Part shown: positions 47,801-52,810 of the stretch, piece after piece
Layout: each line of letters opens with the position of its first letter
Numbering within the stretch: position 1 is the stretch's first letter
Source: an uncultured Algoriphagus sp.
Lineage (GTDB): Bacteria > Bacteroidota > Bacteroidia > Cytophagales > Cyclobacteriaceae
Direction of reading: 5' to 3'
DNA length: 52,810 nt
Assembly (NCBI GenBank): GCA_903952135.1
Contig: CAJBER010000206.1
Coordinates: 1 to 52,810, forward strand
The notes under the pieces: model-generated
Database searches by the model: none
What the model saw: only the letters and a program-made list of their open reading frames with translations
What the model was told of the DNA's origin: nothing
Made by a program: the position numbers and the translations under genes

Positions 47801-48244
47801 GGACTTCGTAGCCGCAATTTCTCGGTCACGAGGGCTTGCTTTCACTTCCAACTTACCCACTTCTTTGAATCTGCGGGCCGTCTCCTTCACAATCGCAAAA
47901 GCCGTAGGCATCACCTCCTCCAATACTTTTTCCAACTCCGTATCTCGCTCTTTTTCTAGGGCATCGATCTGGTTGAAAAGTTCGTCCTTCTCGTGAACGG
48001 CTTCGGCGGGGAGTTCCTCAATTTTCGCTTTGGTCGCGGCAATTTTATCGTCGATGGCTTTCAAGTGCTCCTGAATTCGAGCACGAAGCGACTGGGTCTT
48101 CTCCCGAAGTTGATCATCGGAAAGTACCGCAAAGCCTGAAAAAATCTGGTTGATTTCTGCCACTTTGGGCAGCAATTCTTTGATATCTCGGTCGGATTTG
48201 GTTCCAAAAATCTTGGCTAATCCTTTGGCAATAAAATCTAGCAT
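44864..48244 (-). CDS. secA: Preprotein translocase subunit SecA
   Basis: A 1126-residue ATPase driving protein export through SecYEG. Features: Walker A MATGEGKT (196-203), Walker B/DEAD-like MVDEVDSVLIDDART, motif VTIATNMAGRGTDIKL and QLRGRSGRQGD. Compared with E. coli SecA (901 aa) it has a charged, probably coiled-coil insertion at about residues 60-110 and a second long insertion in the first ATPase lobe (about 330-420), usual for Bacteroidota. The C-terminal zinc motif CxCxSGx8CH is absent: the protein ends GRNDKVSVQYRDGSTKLDVKYK... with a single cysteine, so SecB/lipid contacts by that tail are not expected. dapF lies 85 nt upstream on the same strand. Confidence 0.95.
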   Translation of the reverse strand: MLDFIAKGLAKIFGTKSDRDIKELLPKVAEINQIFSGFAVLSDDQLREKTQSLRARIQEHLKAIDDKIAATKAKIEELPAEAVHEKDELFNQIDALEKERDTELEKVLEEVMPTAFAIVKETARRFKEVGKLEVKASPRDREIAATKSNVQIQGEVAVWHNKWLAAGTEVVWDMVHYDVQLIGGMVLHKGKISEMATGEGKTLVSTLPAFLNALSGRGVHLVTVNDYLAKRDSEWNAPLFEFHGLTVDCIDKYQPNSPGRKRAYGCDIVYGTNNEFGFDYLRDNMAREAEDLVQGKHHFAMVDEVDSVLIDDARTPLIISGPVPRGDVHEFDQMKPRVSALVEEQRKLVQGFLTSAKKAIADGNEKEGGLALFRAYRGIPKYKPVIKYLSEPGIRVILQKTENFYLQDNKRNMPEADEPLLFTIDEKTNVIDLTDRGIEAMTSKNEDPTFFILPDIGISLDALEKDSSLDDTEKLVRKEEVIKDYSIKAQRIHTVNQLLKAYCMFERDTEYILVDGKVKIVDEQTGRVMEGRRYSDGLHQAIEAKENVKVEDATQTYATITLQNYFRMYHKLAGMTGTAETEAGEFWEIYKLDVVVIPTNKGIIRQDRDDKVYKTVREKFNAVTDEINELVAQGRPVLVGTTSVEISEVLSRMLTLKKINHQVLNAKQHAREAEIVAEAGKPGTVTIATNMAGRGTDIKLTPESRKAGGLAIIGTERHESRRVDRQLRGRSGRQGDVGSSQFFVSLEDSLMRLFGSDRIAKLMDRMGLEEGEVIQHSMISKSIERAQKKVEENNFGTRKRLLEYDDVMNSQREVVYKRRRNALKGDRLELDILNILFDVCENLIEMGKSTADAENLRMTVFTTLGVDFSVTNDDLKTKDSNKLTQELYALAFDFYQKKNAQIALTALPVFKNVQEERGATVKDILVPITDGIKQIGVVCNLEKTLQNNGQELVRAIEKNVSLAIIDQNWKEHLRDMDDLKQSVQNAVYEQKDPLLIYKFEAFELFKRFIGKLNEDMTSFLTRADLPKQDPAQVQQAQPRRTAEPKLQTSKEEVGNTLNPGANRASAAAANAGRPAPQPVAPRKVDKVYGRNDKVSVQYRDGSTKLDVKYKSVEQDIEQGNCVVIEN

Positions 48245-48329
48245 GGTCTGGTCTGTCCCTATTTGGGGACTTAAAAATACGTCCTTTTTTTAGAATTGGT
48301 ACTCCTTTGGGGTTGGTAATTCGATGGCC

Positions 48330-49109
48330 TTAGTGAAAGTCTTCCAAGCGGAACTGTCCGGAGAAAACTTGCTGTGCTGGTCCAATTAACCAAATGTTTG
48401 TAAATCCTGTGTGGGCATTCCCTTCAAAAGTCACCCGCAAATTTCCCCCGAGGGTACGGATTTGGATGTCTTTTTGTTGGGTGAGGGCCCCACAAACGAG
48501 GGCGGCAGCCGTGACTCCCGTGCCACAGGAAAGCGTTTCGTTTTCTACCCCGCGCTCAAAGGTGCGGACGAAAATTTCGGCATCCCCTAGTTGCTGAATG
48601 AAGTTGACATTGCTGCCTCCCGGGGCATAGCAAGGATCGTGGCGTAGGAGTTGCCCTTGCTCCAGCACCGGATAATCTTCCAATTGCTCTACCCAGCGCA
48701 CGTGATGCGGGGAGCCTGTATGTACGAATGCATCGCCTAGGCTTTCTGAAATCTCGGATACATCGCCCATTTTTAAAGAAACTAATCCGTCGCTGATACT
48801 GGCCTCATGGGGGCCATCGATGGCTAGAAATCGGGTATGCTGGGGGATGATTCCGAGAAAAGCCGCAAAGGCTACTGCGCAGCGGGCCCCATTTCCGCAG
48901 AAACTTTGGCTGCCGTCGGCATTGAAATAGACCACTTCAAAGTCGTAATCCACATGGGAGCGGATCAGAATCAGCCCATCGGCACCGATCCCAAACTTCC
49001 GGTGGCAGAGGGCCTGCACCAACGGGATATTGGCCAAGTCCCAGTGGGCGGCCCGATCATCGAGCATGACGAAGTCATTGCCGGTGCCTTGGTACTTGTA
49101 AAAGCGCAT
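48330..49109 (-). CDS. dapF: Diaminopimelate epimerase
   Basis: A 259-residue enzyme of lysine and peptidoglycan precursor synthesis, interconverting LL- and meso-diaminopimelate. The start ATG 49109 places MRFYKYQGTGNDFV at the N-terminus as in homologues; ATG 49127 adds six residues and is an alternative. The catalytic cysteines are present: SFCGNGARC (base 1) and LSCGTGVTAAAL (base 2), together with RKFGIGADGLI. The fold is the two-domain DapF barrel. It may share a transcript with secA and the following genes. Confidence 0.93.
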   Translation of the reverse strand: MRFYKYQGTGNDFVMLDDRAAHWDLANIPLVQALCHRKFGIGADGLILIRSHVDYDFEVVYFNADGSQSFCGNGARCAVAFAAFLGIIPQHTRFLAIDGPHEASISDGLVSLKMGDVSEISESLGDAFVHTGSPHHVRWVEQLEDYPVLEQGQLLRHDPCYAPGGSNVNFIQQLGDAEIFVRTFERGVENETLSCGTGVTAAALVCGALTQQKDIQIRTLGGNLRVTFEGNAHTGFTNIWLIGPAQQVFSGQFRLEDFH

Positions 49110-49168
49110 GTCCTGGGGTAGGGCCATCAGTCTGAGGGGTTTGGAAGAAATTATCCCTAATTGAACTA

Positions 49169-49176
49169 CAAACTTA
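49169..49176 (-). promoter_or_regulatory. -7 box of the dapF transcript
   Basis: TAAGTTTG on the minus strand matches TAnnTTTG. A TTTTC sequence at the right distance upstream (49195-49199) replaces the usual TTTG. The distance to the dapF ATG (about 60 nt) is reasonable. Confidence 0.5.
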
Positions 49177-49283
49177 CGCAATTGTCTTGAAAGGAAAATC
49201 CCTACTCCTGGGCAGGGGAAAATGTGCTTTCACACCCAAAAATTCTCAAAATAGTGTAGATTCGTGTATCCAAACCAAATGCC

Positions 49284-50042
49284 ATGAAGACGAATCCAAG
49301 CAACCTCAGCCGAAGAACTTTTCTCGCCAATTCAGCCAAAGCAGGGCTGACGGTAGGCCTCCTAGGAGCCGGAATCCCCGATCTTTTTGGAAAGGAAAGC
49401 CTTCCAGCATTCGCTACCGGATTTACCCAGCAGCCCTTGCCCTACGGATACGCCGCCTTGGAGCCGCACATCGATGCGCGAACCATGGAGATTCACTACA
49501 CCAAGCATGCGGCTGCTTATGCGAGCAACCTTCGGGATGCCGCCAAAGAAGAAGGGGTGGATACTACCCAGCCCTTGGAGCAAGTACTTGCTTCCATTTC
49601 CAAGTACTCCACCAAGATGCGTAACAATGGTGGCGGGCATTACAACCACGAACTTTTCTGGAGCATCCTAGCCCCACCTTCCGCGGAAGGGCTATCAGGA
49701 AGTCCTGATGGTTCCTTATTGAAAGCCTTGAAAGCCTCCTTTGGGAGTTACGAAGCCTTTGTTGCGCAGTTTGAAACTGCTGCCAAAACCCGATTTGGTT
49801 CGGGCTGGGCTTGGCTGCTCATCGATGCCAGCGGCAAACTTGTCGTGAGTTCGACTCCCAACCAGGACAATCCCTTGATGGACCTTGCCGAAGTAAAGGG
49901 AACCCCTATTTTGGGTTTGGATGTGTGGGAGCATGCCTACTACTTGCACTACCAAAACCGCCGCCCCGATTACGTAGCTGCCTTTTGGAAGCTGGTCAAT
50001 TGGAACGCGGTAGCAGCGCGCTTTGCGGCAACTACTACCTAA
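49284..50042 (+). CDS. Tat-exported Fe/Mn superoxide dismutase
   Basis: A 252-residue protein. The N-terminus carries a twin-arginine signal (NLSRRTFLANSAKAGLTVGLL), followed by the Fe/Mn SOD fold. Metal ligands are visible: His in MEIHYTKHAAAY, His in GGGHYNHELFW, and Asp and His in DVWEHAYYLHYQNRRPDY; PLPYGYAALEPHIDARTMEIHYTKH is the family signature. The Gln/Gly pair that separates Fe from Mn enzymes was not resolved. Tat export of a folded, metal-loaded SOD would place it in the periplasm, useful against extracellular superoxide. Divergent from dapF. Confidence 0.9.
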   Translation: MKTNPSNLSRRTFLANSAKAGLTVGLLGAGIPDLFGKESLPAFATGFTQQPLPYGYAALEPHIDARTMEIHYTKHAAAYASNLRDAAKEEGVDTTQPLEQVLASISKYSTKMRNNGGGHYNHELFWSILAPPSAEGLSGSPDGSLLKALKASFGSYEAFVAQFETAAKTRFGSGWAWLLIDASGKLVVSSTPNQDNPLMDLAEVKGTPILGLDVWEHAYYLHYQNRRPDYVAAFWKLVNWNAVAARFAATTT

Positions 50043-50103
50043 TTGTATGCCTATTGAACTACACGTTTTCTAATGGATGCTAACGTTGTCATCAATTGAC
50101 TTT

Positions 50104-50189
50104 GCTGTGGACTGTGGACCGTCGTCAGTGGACGTTTATCCGCGACCTCCTTACCAAAATCTAATCCCCGTGCATTATCGCGGATAAAC
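50104..50189. repeat. Repeat of the GTGGACCGT family with GCGGATAA inverted arms
   Basis: CTGTGGACTGTGGACCGTCG begins at 50105. GTTTATCCGCG (50134-50144) and CGCGGATAAAC (50179-50189) are exact inverted copies with 34 nt between them. The same two word types occur together at 28270-28420, and the GTGGACC words alone at 22707-22788. It lies between the SOD and MazG-like genes. Confidence 0.55.
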
Positions 50190-50228
50190 AACCTAATTTT
50201 ATTTTCATCACAATACGATATACTTCCC

Positions 50229-50696
50229 ATGCAAGATCCCAAGTCCCTCAGTTCCGTTGCCCTCTTTCACGAGACCTTCAAGCACCCTATTCTACCTGTA
50301 CCAACCATTCCTTCGGAGACCCGCTGCGCGCTGCGCGTATCCTTGCTCGCCGAGGAGCTGAAGGAACTGGAGGAGGCCATTGAAAACAAGGACTTGGTAG
50401 AGATTGCCGATGCCTTGTGTGATTTGCAGTACGTGCTATCCGGTGCCATCTTGGAGTTTGGTTTGGGGGAAAAGTTCAAGGCACTTTTTGACGAGGTGCA
50501 GCGCTCCAACATGAGCAAGGCTTGTACCTCAGAGGAGGAAGCCAAGGCTACCGTGGCCCATTACGAGGCCAAGGGCACGCCTTGTTTTTATGAAAAAGAA
50601 GGGGATTTGTATTTGGTCTTCCGCGAGGGCGACCACAAGACCTTGAAGTCTGTGGGGTATTCGCCGGCTGATTTGAAAGCAATTGTAGAGAAGTAG
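50229..50696 (+). CDS. MazG-like nucleoside triphosphate pyrophosphohydrolase
   Basis: A 155-residue all-alpha NTP pyrophosphohydrolase of the PRA-PH/MazG superfamily. The metal-binding helices are clear: LLAEELKELEEAIENKD (ExxE) and LVEIADALCDLQYVLSG (ExxD), followed by FDEVQRSNMSKAC. The C-terminal 50 residues (GTPCFYEKEGDLYLVFREGDHKTLKSVGYSPADL) form a small extra domain common in Bacteroidota homologues. The substrate is probably a non-canonical NTP for pool cleaning. A dispersed repeat starts directly after the stop. Confidence 0.87.
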   Translation: MQDPKSLSSVALFHETFKHPILPVPTIPSETRCALRVSLLAEELKELEEAIENKDLVEIADALCDLQYVLSGAILEFGLGEKFKALFDEVQRSNMSKACTSEEEAKATVAHYEAKGTPCFYEKEGDLYLVFREGDHKTLKSVGYSPADLKAIVEK

Positions 50697-50697
50697 G

Positions 50698-50850
50698 TGA
50701 TGAGTATCAAGTAGCAAGATGCTTATCGAGCAGAATACCAGTCCTATTACGAATTTCCACTTCTTCATTCTTCAATCGGCGTTCAGCGTTCGACATTAGT
50801 TTAAACTCCGTATTTCGCCTGCAGGCCTACCTACCGTAGCTAGGCAAGTA
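50698..50850. repeat. Dispersed word-repeat element downstream of the MazG-like gene
   Basis: Starts 2 nt after the stop. Words shared with 32492-32740 and 36405-36660: TGAGTATCAAGTAGCAAGATGC, ATTCTTCAATCGGCGTTCAGCGTTCGACATTAGTTT, CCGTATTTCGCCTGC and a GGCCTACCTACCGTAGCTAGGC palindrome near 50824-50845. Confidence 0.65.
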
Positions 50851-50862
50851 AGACGCTCTTTT

Positions 50863-50912
50863 AAACCACAAAGACACATAGAAAAGATCCTATGTGTCTT
50901 TGTGGTTTTTAA
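50863..50912. terminator. Strong bidirectional hairpin terminator
   Basis: AAACCACAAAGACACATAG (50863-50881) and CTATGTGTCTTTGTGGTTT (50890-50908) form a perfect 19-bp stem around an 8-nt loop. It is flanked by T runs downstream on the plus strand and by TTTTAAA on the other side, so it can end transcription from both the MazG-like gene and the convergent adhesin gene. Confidence 0.75.
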
Positions 50913-50916
50913 TCTT

Positions 50917-50950
50917 ATGGAAACAAGGTCTATTTCTGCCTTGTTTCCAT
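50917..50950. repeat. Second hairpin, GAAATA-family element
   Basis: ATGGAAACAAGG (50917-50928) and CCTTGTTTCCAT (50939-50950) are exact inverted copies around a 10-nt loop. With TATTTCTGCC and TGTATTTCTACTG beside it, this is a short member of the GAAATA word family seen at 2872-3027 and 36288-36395. Confidence 0.5.
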
Positions 50951-50967
50951 TGTATTTCTACTGTTTA

Positions 50968-52810
50968 CTATTTTTTCAACACATTCAGCATCCCTTTTCT
51001 CACTTCTCCTGTTTCGGTGACTTCTACAATCCAGAAGTAGGTTCCGATAGGCAATTCTTTTCCTTCAAAAGTAGCATCCCAACGAACATCCGGATTTTCG
51101 GTGTAATACACACGATTGCCTCCTCTTTCATAGATGGATATGCGTACCCCCTCGTAAAAACGAAGTTCTGGAATGCCCCAAGTATCGTTGAAGCCGTCCC
51201 CGTTTGGAGTGAAACTGTTGTAAATGACAATGTCCGATACGGATGGGCGGGATCTTCGAATCTCGAAGAACTTATCCAGCGTATTGCCATCTCGGTCGGT
51301 GACACGGACGATGATGCTGAACGTCGTCTTACCCGCAGCCAAGTCGGCACTATTCCAATACAGAATGTTGTTCAGGATCACGAAGTACTTGTTGTCATAG
51401 CCTGGGCCATTCAAACTCACCGTATGGATCTTATCCACCGGGTCATTCACCACAAAGGCGCCTACTGGGAGAAAATACGTACTGGTGCTGCCTACAAAAC
51501 TACTGTTGTCCAACCTGACATCTAGCGGAGCAGCCTTAGGCAGTACCTGAACCTGCGCCTTGGCAAGAATCTGATCTGGGTTTTCAATGCCTGCAGGCAG
51601 AATTAGAGTCCCTGTAAGCGAGTAGGTTCCTCGTGCAAGTAGGTTCAACTTGCTCTTGTCCCACTTTACCTCCACGCGGAAATATTGCCCATGGGTAGCC
51701 AACACGTTGACTGTAGCGGGTAGAGCTGCTTCCTTGGACCATTCCGTGGTGATCAGTCCCAATTCGGCTACCGAAAGGGCTCTCGCTTTGAGAATTTGCA
51801 GATTTGCGCCCGTTACGGAAAGGGTGTAGTTGGCCCCTGCGGAAATCGTCCCTGCATCAATGCGGTAAGTTCCAGGCTCTTCCCCTGCTTCTCTACTCAA
51901 GCCACCACGAAGGATGGATTCGGAATAGGATGCTTTTAGTCCTTGCAAACTGAAAGTAAATTCTGGATCCGCCTGTCCATAGATTTTTGTAGCACCATTC
52001 ACGCTCAGCGATAGGCTGGCTGGAGTTACTTCTAGTACCCCTTCCACTCGGGTCAAGGTGTAGTTTGGATCTGATCCTCCAGTGAGTATAATTCGGTAAG
52101 TTCCTACTCCAGAAGCAGTCGTTGCGGTGGTACTGATGCTAGGCGCTTGGTCAATTTCCGTATCCCCATCGACCAATCCGCTGTACGTGAAGCGGAAAAT
52201 TGGATTGGCATCACCGTAGATTTTGGAGGCATTGTTTGCCCGAATGGTCAATGCTTTTGGAGCGATAGTAAAGGTTTGGGTCTTTGTGCCCGTATAGTTG
52301 CCGATACCTGTAACCGTCACCCTAGCCGTTCCTGCATTCGTGTTGTCGCTGTAGGCCACCGTGTAATCTGTTCCAAGTATCAAGGTCGTATTTCCATCCT
52401 TCACTAGTACAGTTGGGCTGATTGCCGCACCCGTATAAGTTTGGTTCGCGATTGCATCAATGGTAAGCGTGCTAGCAGCCTTCGCTACAATGCTGAAGGT
52501 TTGCGTCTTCGTACCCGAATAATTACCCGCTCCCGTGATGGTCACGGTCGCTGTGCCCACGTTCGTGTTATTCGTGTAGGCCACCGTGTAGTCTGTTGGT
52601 GCAGTCAGCGTCGTGTTGCCATCCTTCACCACCAGGGCCGGGGTCAAGGCTGATCCGGTATAGGTCTGGTTGGCGATCGCATCAATAGTCAAGGTACTCG
52701 CGGCCTTGGCTACAATGCTAAAGGTTTGCGTCTTGGTACCCGAATAGTTGCCCGTTCCCGTGATCGTCACGGTCGCTGTACCCACGTTCGTGTTGTTGCT
52801 GTAGGCAACC
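50968..52810 (-). CDS. Large repeat-rich adhesin-like protein with T9SS type B (gliding-motility) C-terminus, 3' part
   Basis: The frame is open to the window edge, so the N-terminus is missing; the GTG at 52785 is internal. The visible 3' part encodes tandem Ig-like repeats of exactly 75 residues (225 bp) with NQTYTGSALTPALVVKDGNTT, DYTVAYTNNTNVGTATVTITG and GNYSGTKTQTFSIVAK, then MBG-type domains (KIYGDANPIFRFTYSGLVDGD, KIYGQADPEFTFSLQGL), a cadherin-like segment, and a C-terminal gliding-motility/CHU_C domain: YNSFTPNGDGFNDTWGIP, YERGGNRVYY and LPIGTYFWIVEVTETGEVRKGMLNVLKK. Type B domains direct surface delivery by T9SS. Its role is probably adhesion or gliding. The repeats are near-identical in DNA, so copy number may vary. 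Confidence 0.9.
   Translation of the reverse strand, partial: VAYSNNTNVGTATVTITGTGNYSGTKTQTFSIVAKAASTLTIDAIANQTYTGSALTPALVVKDGNTTLTAPTDYTVAYTNNTNVGTATVTITGAGNYSGTKTQTFSIVAKAASTLTIDAIANQTYTGAAISPTVLVKDGNTTLILGTDYTVAYSDNTNAGTARVTVTGIGNYTGTKTQTFTIAPKALTIRANNASKIYGDANPIFRFTYSGLVDGDTEIDQAPSISTTATTASGVGTYRIILTGGSDPNYTLTRVEGVLEVTPASLSLSVNGATKIYGQADPEFTFSLQGLKASYSESILRGGLSREAGEEPGTYRIDAGTISAGANYTLSVTGANLQILKARALSVAELGLITTEWSKEAALPATVNVLATHGQYFRVEVKWDKSKLNLLARGTYSLTGTLILPAGIENPDQILAKAQVQVLPKAAPLDVRLDNSSFVGSTSTYFLPVGAFVVNDPVDKIHTVSLNGPGYDNKYFVILNNILYWNSADLAAGKTTFSIIVRVTDRDGNTLDKFFEIRRSRPSVSDIVIYNSFTPNGDGFNDTWGIPELRFYEGVRISIYERGGNRVYYTENPDVRWDATFEGKELPIGTYFWIVEVTETGEVRKGMLNVLKK

Noticed and set aside
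47351-47959. 202-residue open frame on the plus strand opposite secA
   Set aside because: It lies wholly inside secA, has no recognisable motif, and secA is unmistakable.

Overview
The window looks like a chromosome segment of a Bacteroidota bacterium, most likely Cytophagales close to Algoriphagus/Cyclobacteriaceae. The grounds are type IX secretion C-terminal domains of both type A and type B, a SusC-like TonB-dependent receptor with a carboxypeptidase-regulatory-like N-terminal domain, a DUF5916 protein, Bacteroidota-type promoters (TTTG, about 19 nt, TAnnTTTG), weak Shine-Dalgarno sites, and intergenic spaces full of short dispersed repeats. The genus is inferred from gene style, not from a marker gene. 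No tRNA, rRNA, CRISPR array, IS element or prophage was recognised.

Layout. 1-2.8 kb: the 3' part of an M14 peptidase gene and a secreted amidohydrolase. 3.0-5.7 kb: a TonB-dependent receptor behind a TPP riboswitch and a near-consensus promoter, so probably a thiamin or thiamin-precursor receptor. 5.7-11.4 kb: FAH-family enzyme, DUF5916 outer-membrane protein, a secreted NTR/MORN-like protein and a DASH-type cryptochrome/photolyase. 11.7-14.4 kb: a tight operon of VOC protein, alpha-oxoamine-synthase-like PLP enzyme and class-A beta-lactamase-fold lipoprotein. 14.5-16.0 kb: patatin phospholipase overlapping a methyltransferase. 16.0-22.6 kb: a complete six-gene ebo operon (eboA to eboF) on the minus strand, a metabolite-traffic cluster also known from cyanobacteria and some algal plastids. 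22.8-24.4 kb: an M28 peptidase gene interrupted by one in-frame TAG.

24.4-29.6 kb: a cluster of small palindromes, an alkaline-phosphatase-superfamily protein, a divergent S9 peptidase, and an overlapping pnuC/nadR-kinase pair for nicotinamide riboside salvage. 29.7-32.5 kb: uvrA. 32.8-36.2 kb: a secreted protein with 76 uninterrupted Gly-X-Y triplets flanked by two copies of a tail-fibre-like module, with a T9SS type A protein just upstream. 36.3-41.3 kb: repeats, quinone oxidoreductase, M20 dipeptidase and DsbD. 41.3-49.1 kb: a minus-strand run of dapF, secA, a small lipoprotein, M20 amidohydrolase, S1/P1 nuclease and a RES/Xre toxin-antitoxin pair. 49.3-52.8 kb: Tat-exported superoxide dismutase, a MazG-like pyrophosphohydrolase, and the 3' end of a large repeat-rich adhesin-like gene with a type B (gliding-motility) C-terminus.

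Most likely to repay attention are the ebo operon, the nonsense-interrupted peptidase, the collagen/tail-fibre protein, the TPP-controlled receptor with its alternative leader hairpins, and several families of intergenic repeats that sit close to gene ends.
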